Below, one piece after another: positions 1 to 8,288 of a stretch of DNA of 64,000 bases. The translations under genes were made by a program, and so were the position numbers. The stretch's first letter is position 1; every line of letters begins with the position of its first letter. The notes beneath the pieces were generated by a model, which saw only the letters and a program-made list of their open reading frames with translations, did not search any database and was not told the DNA's origin. The DNA comes from Asaia sp037151935 (GTDB lineage: Bacteria; Pseudomonadota; Alphaproteobacteria; Acetobacterales; Acetobacteraceae), in NCBI RefSeq assembly GCF_051628905.1, contig NZ_CP157575.1, forward strand, positions 2,604,001-2,668,000, read 5' to 3'.

Positions 1-777
1 GATGGCCTCTATGAACCCAAGCATTTTCTCAGAGAAAAGCTTCGGATTATCTGCGTGAAGCCAGTGACCCGCATCGGGAATGGTCTCGAGCCGGTAATTG
101 GGGAAAAGCCTGCGCATGACAGGCTCGTGATCCTTGCCGATATAGGGCGAATGCTCGCCTCTAAGGAAGAGCGTCGGCCCCTCATAGACATAGCCCTCCG
201 GAACGTAAGGCCAGTTCTCGATATTGGTCATCGAGTTTGTGATGTCCTGTAGTCCGATCTGCCAGCCCGGCTCGGTGCCCAGACGGACATTCTGCAGCAT
301 CAGGTCGCGAACGCTGCGGTTGGGAATGTCTTTGGCTAGGAGTTGATCGGCCTGCTGCCGGTCCAACTGATCGGGAAAGTGAATGTGCAGCATGGCCTCT
401 GCCAGAGCGGCCTGGCCGAACCCGGTGCGGGCAGGGGCCATGTCGCCGATCAGAATTCCGGCAACGAGTTCGGGATATTGCAGCGCCATGATCATGGCGA
501 CTTTGCCGCCCATCGAGTGCCCGACCAGAATGGCGGGGAGTGCTTCGTTGGCGCGCAAGGTCTCTACCACGTCTTCGACCATCAAGGGGAAGTCCATCGG
601 GCCATGAGGGCTCTCGCCATGGTTGCGCAGGTCGAGCGCCAGAGTGCGATGCGTGCGCGAAACCTGACGTTGGAGAAAGCCCATATTGCGCGCTCGTCCG
701 AACAGCCCATGCAGAAAAACGACCGGCGGATGTCCGCCCGGCTGGGCCGGGAGGCGTTCGATGACGTTTAGCAGCAC
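1..777 (-). CDS. alpha/beta hydrolase (YbfF-like esterase), 3' end outside window
   Basis: The reading frame is open from a GTG at 777 to the window edge: 259 codons with no stop, so the C-terminus is missing. AAAGGAG lies 8-9 bases before the GTG and fixes the start. The protein opens with a strand and an HGLFG oxyanion-hole motif, has the nucleophile elbow GHSMGG, and near the end AGHWLHAD carries the catalytic His. This is the standard alpha/beta hydrolase order, closest in style to YbfF-type short-chain esterases. There is no signal peptide, so it is probably cytoplasmic. The substrate cannot be told. It is divergent from the chloride channel gene across about 125 bp. Confidence 0.8.
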   Translation of the reverse strand, partial: MLLNVIERLPAQPGGHPPVVFLHGLFGRARNMGFLQRQVSRTHRTLALDLRNHGESPHGPMDFPLMVEDVVETLRANEALPAILVGHSMGGKVAMIMALQYPELVAGILIGDMAPARTGFGQAALAEAMLHIHFPDQLDRQQADQLLAKDIPNRSVRDLMLQNVRLGTEPGWQIGLQDITNSMTNIENWPYVPEGYVYEGPTLFLRGEHSPYIGKDHEPVMRRLFPNYRLETIPDAGHWLHADNPKLFSEKMLGFIEAI

Positions 778-903
778 GGTAGAAGGCTCCTTTCAGGGAG
801 GCAGATTGCGCGAAGTCTGGGGTTTTCTGTTGCCTGCGGCAAGTCCGGGCGACAATAAGGGCATCGCTCTCCGTCTGTCTTCAAAGCCATGTGAGGATCT
901 TTC

Positions 904-2694
904 TTGGCCTCAGGGTTTCGCAGAACGTTCGACTGGCTCCGGCATGTAGCGCATGTGCCGTACTATGTGCGTGCGCTCGTTCGATCCAATGAAATCTGGT
1001 TGACCGTCCTCGCGGCTTGCGTGGGCGTTCTGGCCGGGCTGAGCGTCTGGGTCATGACGCGCAGCACGCTTTACGCGCATCGTGTGCTCTATGCCCTTCA
1101 TAATGACGGGCGGCTTTCTGGCCTTGCCAGTCTCAGCCCCTGGCGCACCGTGCTGATGCCGTGTCTCGGCGGGGTTGTGCTCGGGGCTTTCGGGGTCGTG
1201 CTCGCCCGTCGTTTCAGCCACCGGCCGGTCGACCCGATCGAAGCCAATGCCCTGCGTGGCGGCCGTATGTCGGTGCGCGATAGCGTAATCGTCGCATTTC
1301 AGACCTTTCTCTCGAATGGGAGCGGCGCGTCTCTCGGACTGGAGGCCGGGTTCACGCAGATCGCCGCGGCGTTGGGAAGCCGGTGCGGCCGTCTGTTTCG
1401 GGTGCGTCGGTCCGACCTGCGCATTCTTGTCGGCTGTGGCGCAGGAGGCGCGATCGGTGCGGCGTTCAACGCGCCTATCGCCGGGGCCTTCTACGCCTTC
1501 GAGCTGGTGATCGGTACGTATTCGCTGGTCAATCTTGCACCTGTTGCGGTCGCCGCCATCGCCGCTGTCGGGACTGTGCATCTTCTGGGTGGGGTCAGCA
1601 CGACACTGACGCTGCTGCCTCATGCGCCGCTGACGCTGCATGAAACCGTACCGGTGCTCGTGCTTGGCGTATTTTGCGGGCTCGTCGGCATCGCGACGAT
1701 GCGTGGCGTGACGTGTGCCGAGGCCCTGTTCAGGCTGGTGCCGCTGCCGGTCTGGCTTCGTCCTGCGCTCGGGGGCGTCGTGGTGGGAGTGCTGGCGCTT
1801 TACTCCCCCTCCATTCTGTCCGCGGGCCATGCTGCTGTCATCAAGGTGCTTGAGGAGGGGCTGACGCCTCTCCCCTTGATGCTGCTCCTGATCCTGAAAA
1901 TCACGGCTTCTTCCATTTCCATTGGCAGCGGGTTTCGCGGTGGGCTGTTCTTTGCCTCGCTCTATCTGGGTGTGCTGGCTGGATCGCTTTACGGTTTCGG
2001 CATCGCGGCCCTGGGTGTTGGCGGCCTGTCTGTCGCGAGCTGCGCCGTTCTGGGCATGAGTGCTACGGCAGTTGCGATCATTGGCGTACCGATGACCATG
2101 ACATGTCTGATTGTGGAGATGACAGCCGATCTGACCCTCGCGAGTGGGGTATTGCTGGCGAGCGTGCTTTCGATGCTCACCGTGCGCCGTCTTTTCGGGT
2201 ACTCCTTCGCCACATGGCGTTTTCACCAGCGCGGCGAGTCGATTCGTTCAGCCATCGATGTGAGCTGGCTGAGGGCGCTCACCGTCGGGCGTCTGATGCA
2301 GCGCGACTTTCCCTGCCGGTCGGCCGATATGAATCTGGGGGATGCGCGGCAGTGTTGCCCGCTCGGTATGGCGCCTCATATCGTGCTCGTTGATCAGGAC
2401 AAGCGATATCGCGGGATCGTGTTGGTGTCCGAGATCCACGCTCCCGATCATCCGCCCGGTCGTCTCCTGGAGACGCTCGCCCAGCATCGGGATGCCATGC
2501 TTTTACCGGGGATGGCATGCGAGGAGGCTGTACATTTCTTCGAACGCGCCGAAGCCGACGCCCTCATCGTGGTTGAGGATGTAGTAACGTGCCGGGTTGT
2601 GGGGTTGCTGAGCGAGAAATACGTGCTGCGTCGTTACGCCGAGGCACTGGATCGCACGAGGCGCGAACTGGCCGGTGAGGTGCGAAGGATCTGA
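904..2694 (+). CDS. ClC-family chloride channel/transporter with C-terminal CBS domains
   Basis: A 596-residue inner-membrane protein of the ClC chloride channel or Cl-/H+ antiporter family. Three family signatures are readable: GASLGLEAGFTQ (the GREGP-type loop), AAFNAPIAGAFYAFE, and GSGFRGGLFFASLYLG. About ten hydrophobic segments fill residues 30-430. The last about 150 residues are soluble and look like a pair of CBS domains, which usually sense adenine nucleotides. The GREGP glutamate region reads GLEAGF, so the gating-glutamate position should be checked by alignment. The start is a TTG with GAGG about 9 bases upstream; no in-frame ATG precedes the first membrane segment. Confidence 0.88.
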   Translation: MASGFRRTFDWLRHVAHVPYYVRALVRSNEIWLTVLAACVGVLAGLSVWVMTRSTLYAHRVLYALHNDGRLSGLASLSPWRTVLMPCLGGVVLGAFGVVLARRFSHRPVDPIEANALRGGRMSVRDSVIVAFQTFLSNGSGASLGLEAGFTQIAAALGSRCGRLFRVRRSDLRILVGCGAGGAIGAAFNAPIAGAFYAFELVIGTYSLVNLAPVAVAAIAAVGTVHLLGGVSTTLTLLPHAPLTLHETVPVLVLGVFCGLVGIATMRGVTCAEALFRLVPLPVWLRPALGGVVVGVLALYSPSILSAGHAAVIKVLEEGLTPLPLMLLLILKITASSISIGSGFRGGLFFASLYLGVLAGSLYGFGIAALGVGGLSVASCAVLGMSATAVAIIGVPMTMTCLIVEMTADLTLASGVLLASVLSMLTVRRLFGYSFATWRFHQRGESIRSAIDVSWLRALTVGRLMQRDFPCRSADMNLGDARQCCPLGMAPHIVLVDQDKRYRGIVLVSEIHAPDHPPGRLLETLAQHRDAMLLPGMACEEAVHFFERAEADALIVVEDVVTCRVVGLLSEKYVLRRYAEALDRTRRELAGEVRRI

Positions 2695-2741
2695 GCCGCC
2701 CGAATGACACCAAGAAATCATTGTCCTGCTGTTACGAGGCG

Positions 2742-2801
2742 TTGACAGGACACGTCTTGATGGGTAGCAACCGCGCACCAAGGACTCCCCGCTTCGGGGA
2801 G
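2742..2801 (+). promoter_or_regulatory. possible promoter and leader hairpin of the atp operon
   Basis: TTGACA at 2742-2747 is followed after 17 bases by the weak -10 TAGCAA at 2765-2770. A perfect hairpin follows at 2785-2801: CTCCCCG, loop CTT, CGGGGAG. It ends 19 bases before the GTG of atpI. The hairpin lies between the putative start site and the ribosome binding site, so it could be a leader element or a terminator of weak upstream transcription. It has no T-run. Confidence 0.35.
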
Positions 2802-2820
2802 AAAAGCGAGGTATGGAATC

Positions 2821-3162
2821 GTGGGCGCACAGGACGACCTGAACGTTTCCTCGCACGCGGGCACAGGCCCTGAGAGCTTCGACAAGAGGCTTGCAGAGGC
2901 TGAGGCCCGGATGCGCGGCAAAAGCGGCAAGTCGGACGATGTTTCTACGCAGGATGGTGGCAATGCCGATTATTCGGCATTCGGGCTGGCGATGAGGATC
3001 GGGACCGAAATGGTCGCGGCACTGGTTGTCGGTGTGGTTCTGGGTTATGGGCTTGATCGCCTGTGCGGAACCAAGCCTCTCTTTCTGATCCTCTTCTCGC
3101 TGGTCGGCGGTGCGGCAGGAATGCTGAATGTCTGGCGTGCGGTGAAAAACGCCAACGTCTGA
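2821..3162 (+). CDS. atpI: ATP synthase protein I (AtpI/AtpZ family)
   Basis: 113 residues: a charged soluble N-terminal half of about 60 residues, then two hydrophobic segments around residues 65-105 containing GVVLGYGLDRLCGT. That is the usual AtpI/AtpZ hairpin, and the gene leads the F0 operon, as atpI usually does. The product is thought to help c-ring assembly or Mg2+ uptake and is not part of the mature enzyme. The start is GTG with GAGG at 2808-2811; the ATG at 2813 is out of frame. Confidence 0.88.
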   Translation: MGAQDDLNVSSHAGTGPESFDKRLAEAEARMRGKSGKSDDVSTQDGGNADYSAFGLAMRIGTEMVAALVVGVVLGYGLDRLCGTKPLFLILFSLVGGAAGMLNVWRAVKNANV

Positions 3163-3252
3163 TATCCCGGCGCAGGGTGATGCGTCGGTTTTTGGGTTTT
3201 TATGGATTGCCGGGGTCCTCCCGGGATCTGCATCGTAAACGGGAGAGGCAGC

Positions 3253-4002
3253 TTGGCCGCCGGATCAACGATTGACGCGCTCGGCCAGTTCGAGCTTCAT
3301 CCTGTTCTCGGGCAGATCGGCGAGGCGCTGCGCTTCAGCCAGTCTCCGGCTTTCATGCTGGTGGCTGTCGTTCTGGTTCTCGCCTTCCTGTATGTCGGCA
3401 TGCGCCCTGCCGCAGTTGTGCCGGGACGGATGCAGGCCGCCGCCGAGATCGGCTACGACTTTATCCATAACATGGCTGTCGAGACCATCGGTAAGGAGGG
3501 CACAGCCTTCTTCCCGTTCGTCTTCGCCCTGTTTTTCTTCATTCTGGCCGGTAATTATCTGGGCCTGATCCCTTATTGCTTCACGTTCACGAGCCATATT
3601 GCGGTCACGGTATCTCTGGCCATTCTCGTTTTCGTGGTGTCGATCCTGGCCTCGCTGAAATATCAGGGTATCAAGTTCTTCGCGCATTTCATGCCTGAAG
3701 GCGCCCCTGTGTTCCTTGCGCCGCTTCTGATCCCGATCGAGATTCTCTCCTTCCTTTCGCGACCCGTCAGCCTGTCGATCCGACTTTTCGCCAACATGAT
3801 GGCTGGTCACGTTCTGCTCGAAGTATTTGCTGGCTTCACCCTGATGCTGGCAGGTCTCGGAGCTTTCGGGTCGGTGCTGGCTGTGGCGCCTGTCGTCATC
3901 AATGTCGCGCTGACGGCTCTGGAATTGCTGGTGGGCGTTCTGCAGGCTTATGTGTTCGCCATCCTCACCTGCATTTATCTGCGTGAGGCTGTGGCGCACT
4001 GA
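3253..4002 (+). CDS. atpB: F0F1 ATP synthase subunit a
   Basis: 249 residues from a TTG start preceded by GGGAGAGG at 3241-3248. An in-frame ATG at 3202 has no ribosome binding site and would add 17 residues that do not resemble the family. Five or six membrane helices are visible. LSIRLFANMMAGH carries the essential Arg of subunit a that faces the c-ring, and ALELLVGVLQAYVF is the conserved last helix. Subunit a forms the proton half-channels. It sits between atpI and atpE in the usual alphaproteobacterial F0 order. Confidence 0.94.
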   Translation: MAAGSTIDALGQFELHPVLGQIGEALRFSQSPAFMLVAVVLVLAFLYVGMRPAAVVPGRMQAAAEIGYDFIHNMAVETIGKEGTAFFPFVFALFFFILAGNYLGLIPYCFTFTSHIAVTVSLAILVFVVSILASLKYQGIKFFAHFMPEGAPVFLAPLLIPIEILSFLSRPVSLSIRLFANMMAGHVLLEVFAGFTLMLAGLGAFGSVLAVAPVVINVALTALELLVGVLQAYVFAILTCIYLREAVAH

Positions 4003-4060
4003 CGTGCACGCCCCGATCCACGCTCAACTGTTGTTTCGTCGTAACCAAGGAACCTGACTC

Positions 4061-4285
4061 ATGGACGTCTCTGCTGCTCGCGAAATCGGCGCCGGTATTG
4101 CTGTTATCGCTCTTGCCGGTGTCGGCATCGGCCTCGGCAACATCTTCTCCACGCTGGTGAGCTCGATCGCCCGCAACCCGGCTGCCCGCCCCCACGTGTT
4201 CGGCCTCGGCATGCTCGGCTTCGCGCTGACGGAAGCCGTCGCGCTGTTCGCTCTTCTGATCGCCTTCCTGATCCTCTTCGTCTGA
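4061..4285 (+). CDS. atpE: F0F1 ATP synthase subunit c
   Basis: A 74-residue helical hairpin. Helix 1 has the glycine-rich stripe AGVGIGLGNIF, and the polar loop is ARNPAARP. Helix 2 contains the proton-carrying glutamate at position 58 in GFALTEAVALF. Length and motifs match the c subunit that forms the rotor ring. The ATG is preceded by AAGGAA. No extra Na+-coordinating Gln/Ser pattern was recognised, so H+ coupling is the default reading. Confidence 0.97.
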   Translation: MDVSAAREIGAGIAVIALAGVGIGLGNIFSTLVSSIARNPAARPHVFGLGMLGFALTEAVALFALLIAFLILFV

Positions 4286-4307
4286 TCGAAAGGCAGGGAT
4301 AGCCATC

Positions 4308-4910
4308 ATGCGCCTTCCGTCTCGAAATCTCGCTGCCCCGCTGGCCATCGCGCTGGCGCTCGGCACTGTGCCGGGACGGGCCTTGGCCGTTGGCATGCCG
4401 CAGCTTGACTTCTCCAACCCCCTGCTCATTGGGCAGGTGGTCTGGGGAGCGGTCATTTTCGCGGTTTTCTACGTCATTCTGAGCCGCTCGGCCCTGCCGC
4501 GCATCGAAGGGGTTCTGACCCATCGACGCAACCGGATCGAGGGCGATCTCGATATTGCCCGCCGTGCCCGTGACGACGCTGACCGCGCCGTTGACGAACT
4601 GCGTCGCGCCCGTCATGACGCGGCCGCGCAGGCCCAGGCCAATATCGATCGGGTCGTTCAGGAAGCCCGTTCGGCTGCCGAAGCCCAGACCCATGAAATG
4701 AACCATCGGCTCATGGCCGATATTGCCGAAGCCGAGAAGCGTATTGCCTCTGCTCGTGCAGAAGCGCTTGCCAGCCTGCCCGGCGTGGCTACCGAGACGG
4801 CCCAGAGCCTGATCGCGAAGCTGCTGCGCCCCGCCGGTGTCGAGAATGCGATCTCCGAGGCGCAGGTGCAGGACGCTGTCCGCGCCGGTCTTGCGGCAAG
4901 CAGAGGCTGA
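4308..4910 (+). CDS. F0F1 ATP synthase subunit b' (second b-type stalk subunit)
   Basis: 200 residues. There is a hydrophobic N-terminal stretch that could be a signal-like extension (residues 8-28), a membrane anchor around 42-62, and a long charged Ala/Arg/Glu-rich coiled coil to the end. Photosynthetic and alphaproteobacterial ATP synthases use two different b subunits, b' and b, in the peripheral stalk. This first copy, directly after atpE, is the b' position. The extra N-terminal hydrophobic segment is longer than in typical b'; translation from a later start is possible. Confidence 0.88.
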   Translation: MRLPSRNLAAPLAIALALGTVPGRALAVGMPQLDFSNPLLIGQVVWGAVIFAVFYVILSRSALPRIEGVLTHRRNRIEGDLDIARRARDDADRAVDELRRARHDAAAQAQANIDRVVQEARSAAEAQTHEMNHRLMADIAEAEKRIASARAEALASLPGVATETAQSLIAKLLRPAGVENAISEAQVQDAVRAGLAASRG

Positions 4911-4921
4911 GGGATAAAGCG

Positions 4922-5449
4922 ATGTTCCACGATCAACGTTTTTGGGTCGCTGTCTCCTTCGTTGCTTTCTTCGTGCTGTTCGGTGGCAAGCTCTGGAAGG
5001 CTATCGCTGCCGTTCTGGATGCCCGCGCCAATCAGGTGCGCAGCAACCTTGACGAGGCGAGCCGCCTGCGCCGTGAGGCCGAGAAGATGCTTGAGGATGC
5101 CACGCGTGAGCGTGAGCAGGCCTTGGCAGAATCCCGCGCCCTGATCGAGCGTTCGCGTGAAGAAGCTGCTGCCATCGCCGAGCACGCCCGCCGTGAGGCC
5201 GAGGCAGTCGCATCGCGCCGCGAACAGATGGCACGCGACCGTATTGCGGCTTCCGAGCGCCAGGCCATTCGCGAAATGCGCCAGGTCGCAGCCGATGCCG
5301 CAATTCAGGCGACACGTGCTCTGGTCGGTCAGTATCTGCACTCCGAGCAGGCCGGGGCTTCAGCCCTGCTTGACCGGGGTATCAGCGATCTGCCCCAGGC
5401 GCTCAAGGCATCGAACGAGGCCGGATCGCGCAGCCAGAGCGCTGCGTGA
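4922..5449 (+). CDS. atpF: F0F1 ATP synthase subunit b
   Basis: 175 residues with one membrane anchor at residues 8-25 and then a heptad-like coiled coil rich in Arg, Glu and Ala. This is the classic subunit b layout of the peripheral stalk. It starts 11 bases after the b' gene and closes the F0 block. F1 genes (atpH-A-G-D-C) are not in the window, as expected for alphaproteobacteria where the F1 operon is separate. Confidence 0.92.
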   Translation: MFHDQRFWVAVSFVAFFVLFGGKLWKAIAAVLDARANQVRSNLDEASRLRREAEKMLEDATREREQALAESRALIERSREEAAAIAEHARREAEAVASRREQMARDRIAASERQAIREMRQVAADAAIQATRALVGQYLHSEQAGASALLDRGISDLPQALKASNEAGSRSQSAA

Positions 5450-5498
5450 CCGAACTGTCCGGGTTGCTTGCCCGGACAAGCCAAAGGCGGTTTCTGCC

Positions 5499-6224
5499 AT
5501 GAGTGTACGACTTTCCATCGTCATTGCCGTTCTCAACGAGGCGGAAAATATCCGTCCGGTCTGCGAAGAACTCGCGACCGTTTTCGAGAACGCACCCGAT
5601 ATCGAAATTCTCTTCGTCGATGATGGCAGCACGGATGCTACCTGTGAGGCGCTTCTGGCGGCACGCAAGGGGCTTATGCCGGGGCTGCGTCTGTTAAGCC
5701 ATGACAGGCGTCGTGGAAAGTCGGCGGCGCTTCGCACGGGCATCGAGGCCGCACGCGGACACTGGATCGCGACACTCGATGGTGACGGTCAGGACGACCC
5801 GGCAGTGATCATCGACATGCTCAAGCAGGCCGAGGCCTGCGAGGAGGGCGAGCCGCTGGTAGTGGGGGTTCGCCTCAAGCGCAATGACCGCCTGTCGCGT
5901 GTCGTTGCTACCAAACTAGCGAATGGCCTGCGTCGTCGGCTTCTCAACGACGGTTGCCCCGATACCGGGGCACCTATGAAACTCTTCGCGCGGTCCGCTT
6001 TCCTGCGTATTCCCCAGTTCGAGGGCGTACACCGCTTTCTTCCCGCCCTGCTTGGTTGCTACGGGGCAAAGCTGATCTGTGTCGAGACGCGCCATCGTGC
6101 CCGCCTGCACGGTCAGTCCAAATATACCAATTTCAATCGCGCGCTCGTCGGCATCCGTGATCTTCTGGGTGTCATGTGGCTGCTCAATCGTACGAGACTG
6201 CCGGGCCGCGTAACCGAACGCTGA
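5499..6224 (+). CDS. family 2 glycosyltransferase, polyprenyl-phosphate sugar transferase (DPM1/ArnC-like)
   Basis: 241 residues from the ATG at 5499. It opens with the GT-A fold signature LSIVIAVLNEAENI, followed by LFVDDGSTDAT and the metal-binding ATLDGDGQDDP motif. The size and the lack of C-terminal membrane helices fit a minimal dolichyl/undecaprenyl-phosphate mannosyl- or arabinosyl-transferase acting at the cytoplasmic face. The next gene is an ArnT-like lipid-linked-sugar transferase starting 9 bases after this stop. The likely joint job is loading a sugar on undecaprenyl phosphate and moving it to a periplasmic acceptor such as lipid A, core or protein. The sugar cannot be told. Confidence 0.88.
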   Translation: MSVRLSIVIAVLNEAENIRPVCEELATVFENAPDIEILFVDDGSTDATCEALLAARKGLMPGLRLLSHDRRRGKSAALRTGIEAARGHWIATLDGDGQDDPAVIIDMLKQAEACEEGEPLVVGVRLKRNDRLSRVVATKLANGLRRRLLNDGCPDTGAPMKLFARSAFLRIPQFEGVHRFLPALLGCYGAKLICVETRHRARLHGQSKYTNFNRALVGIRDLLGVMWLLNRTRLPGRVTER

Positions 6225-6232
6225 GGGCTCTC

Positions 6233-7885
6233 ATGACTCTGACCTGGCGCCACTATCTCGGCGTGGCCTTGCTCACCCTGCTGATTTTCCTGCCGGGGCG
6301 TATGAGCCTTGTGCCCCTCGATCGTGACGAGCCGCGCTATATGGAAGCCTCGGCGCAGATGATCGAGAGCGGCAATTTCGTCGATGTCCGCTTTCTCGAC
6401 CAGCCGCGCTATCTTCAGCCTGCCGGTATCTACTGGCTCGAAGCCGGCGCACAGAAGCTCTTCGGCGGACCTCATGACCGCCACGTCGCCTGGCCCTATC
6501 GCATCCCCAGCCTGATTGCCGCTGTTTCTGCCGTCACGCTTACAGCCTATCTTGGCGCGACACTGTTCGGCGGTCTGACCGGTCTTGTCGCTGCGGCCTT
6601 CCTGGCCGTGTCGACGCTACTCACTGCCGAAGGGCGGATGGCGACCATCGATACGGTGCTGCTGCTGGATATCCTTCTGGTCGAGACGGCGTTGCTACGC
6701 GCCTATATCGACCAGCAGCGTAATCGTGAGACGTCCATCGGTATCGCTCTGCTTTTCTGGGGCGCTCTGGGTTGCGGTCTGATGCTCAAGGGGCCGGTGG
6801 TGCTTATCCCCGGGCTGGCAACGCCTCTTGCCTTGCGCATTATCGAGCGTCAGGCGTCCTGGTTCGGCCGTCTGCGGCCACGCTGGGGCTGGCTCGTCAC
6901 GCTTGCCGTGGTGCTCCCCTGGTGCGTTGCCATCGGGGTGGTGAGCCATGGGGCGTTTTTCTCCCATTCGGTAGGCACCAATTTCCTGGGCAAGATCGGT
7001 CACGGTCAGCAGGCCCATGGCCTACCGCCAGGCTTCCATCTGGTTGTGTTCCTGCTTGCCTTCTGGCCGGGGTCGCTTTTTCTCGTCCTTGGCCTGCCAG
7101 CCATCTGGGCGCGTCATCGCGAGCCTGCCGTGCGCTTTCTGCTCTGCTGGATCGTGCCGCACTGGCTCGTTTTCGAAGCGATTGCGACCAAGCTGCCGCA
7201 TTATGTCCTGCCCACCTATCCGGCTATTGCCATACTGGCCGCAGCAACCTTGACCAAATGGCCGCTCAGTCGTCCCAAGGCGTTGTGGGCGCGTGGTTTC
7301 ATGGTGTTCTACACGTTGCTCTGGGGCATACTGGCGATTGGCTTCGTCGTGGCTGGGGTGATCCTGCTGTGGCAGAGCGAGCACCGGCTCGATTATGGCA
7401 CGTTGATTGCGGTGTTCGGCGCTCTGCCTCTGGTTCTCTACGCATTTTGGTTACTGCGGCAGGCGCAGCGTCTGCGAGCTGCCTTGGTGGCAATCGGCGC
7501 CGCTGTCGTGGTGCATGCGGGCATCTTCCTGACGGTCATACCCAATCTGGGCCTTTTGCAGCTCGCCCCGCGTGCAGCAGCACTCTATGACGATTATCGC
7601 CCGTGTGAAGACAGCACGCTGGTCTCGGTTTCTTATTCCGAGCCGAGCCTTGCTTTTCTGGCAGGGTCGAACACGAAGCTGCTCGGCGTGCCTAAAGCCG
7701 CGGATTATCTTGCGGCAAATTCTTCCTGTGCGCTTGTGCTGGTGGACCGCAAGGACGAGGCGGCGCTCACGACGCAGATGTTGGAAAAAGGTTTTTCGCT
7801 GACGGAATATGGCCGGGTGACCGGTCTCAATTATTCCAATGGCCACCATCTGGATCTGGGGCTCTACGCGCCTGCGCGCAAGTAA
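6233..7885 (+). CDS. ArnT/PMT-like membrane glycosyltransferase (GT83/GT39 type)
   Basis: 550 residues from the ATG at 6233. There are about 11-12 membrane segments and a C-terminal periplasmic part from about residue 430. LVPLDRDEPRYMEAS just after the first helix holds the Asp-Glu pair typical of the first periplasmic loop of ArnT and protein O-mannosyltransferases. Such enzymes take a sugar from an undecaprenyl-phosphate carrier and put it on lipid A or protein in the periplasm. It is probably cotranscribed with the upstream GT2 that would make the donor. The acceptor is unknown. Confidence 0.86.
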   Translation: MTLTWRHYLGVALLTLLIFLPGRMSLVPLDRDEPRYMEASAQMIESGNFVDVRFLDQPRYLQPAGIYWLEAGAQKLFGGPHDRHVAWPYRIPSLIAAVSAVTLTAYLGATLFGGLTGLVAAAFLAVSTLLTAEGRMATIDTVLLLDILLVETALLRAYIDQQRNRETSIGIALLFWGALGCGLMLKGPVVLIPGLATPLALRIIERQASWFGRLRPRWGWLVTLAVVLPWCVAIGVVSHGAFFSHSVGTNFLGKIGHGQQAHGLPPGFHLVVFLLAFWPGSLFLVLGLPAIWARHREPAVRFLLCWIVPHWLVFEAIATKLPHYVLPTYPAIAILAAATLTKWPLSRPKALWARGFMVFYTLLWGILAIGFVVAGVILLWQSEHRLDYGTLIAVFGALPLVLYAFWLLRQAQRLRAALVAIGAAVVVHAGIFLTVIPNLGLLQLAPRAAALYDDYRPCEDSTLVSVSYSEPSLAFLAGSNTKLLGVPKAADYLAANSSCALVLVDRKDEAALTTQMLEKGFSLTEYGRVTGLNYSNGHHLDLGLYAPARK

Positions 7886-7902
7886 ACTATTCAGATGAAT
7901 AG

Positions 7903-7950
7903 CTTGAAGACGGGAGGCGATCCGGATCGGTATCGCGTCTCTTCTTCAAG
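7903..7950. terminator. hairpin between convergent genes
   Basis: CTTGAAGA at 7903-7910 pairs perfectly with TCTTCAAG at 7943-7950, with further partial pairing inside (GGCGAT against ATCGCG). It lies 18 bases after the ArnT-like stop and just past the end of the small minus-strand ORF. A two-way transcription stop is likely, but there is no clear T-run. Confidence 0.45.
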
Positions 7951-7976
7951 TAATCATGGTATTGATCGTCGCAAAA

Positions 7977-8108
7977 TCAGGCCGTACGGTCGGCGGCAAT
8001 AGTGGCAACCAGAAGAGCGCCAATAACGGGAATGAAAGAGACCATCGTGAGGGTGCTGAGGGCACTGATCGGATGGGCGATGAGATTGGCGATTTCGACG
8101 CTGAACAT
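7977..8108 (-). CDS. small hydrophobic protein, 43 residues, unassigned
   Basis: An ATG at 8108 with AGGA 8 bases upstream opens a 43-codon frame ending in TGA at 7977. The product begins MFSVEIANLIAHPISALSTL, then one membrane-length stretch around residues 20-38 (VSFIPVIGALLVATIA), and a charged tail ADRTA. The pattern of start site, hydrophobic core and charged end suggests a real single-pass small membrane protein. I do not recognise a family. It is alone between a convergent GT gene and the DUF2721 gene upstream on the same strand. Confidence 0.4.
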   Translation of the reverse strand: MFSVEIANLIAHPISALSTLTMVSFIPVIGALLVATIAADRTA

Positions 8109-8247
8109 CAGGGTTTCCTAGGGAGTTTGGTGTGTGGCGGCGGAAAAAGCGCCCAAACCCAACCGAAGGCAATCGCTGAAAACGCGTTCCAGCAATGCAG
8201 TAAATGCATGGAACGATCGTGTTTTCTATTTTATCGTTATTTACCAC

Positions 8248-8276
8248 CAGGTCAGGTAATAAAATTACCTGACCTG
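8248..8276. repeat. perfect 13-bp inverted repeat with 3-base loop
   Basis: CAGGTCAGGTAAT, loop AAA, ATTACCTGACCTG. Each arm itself holds a tandem CAGGT, so the site reads CAGGT-CAGGT-AATAAAATT-ACCTG-ACCTG. It starts 12 bases past the stop of the minus-strand DUF2721 gene. No T-run follows on either strand, so it is not a clear intrinsic terminator. It could be a 3'-end stabilising hairpin or a protein-binding palindrome. Confidence 0.6.
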
Positions 8277-8288
8277 CGCGACGATGCG

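Noticed and set aside
910..2226. 438-codon minus-strand frame within the ClC gene
   Set aside because: Antisense of a strong, motif-bearing ClC protein; the product is a His/Arg/Asp-rich artefact of GC-rich codon bias.
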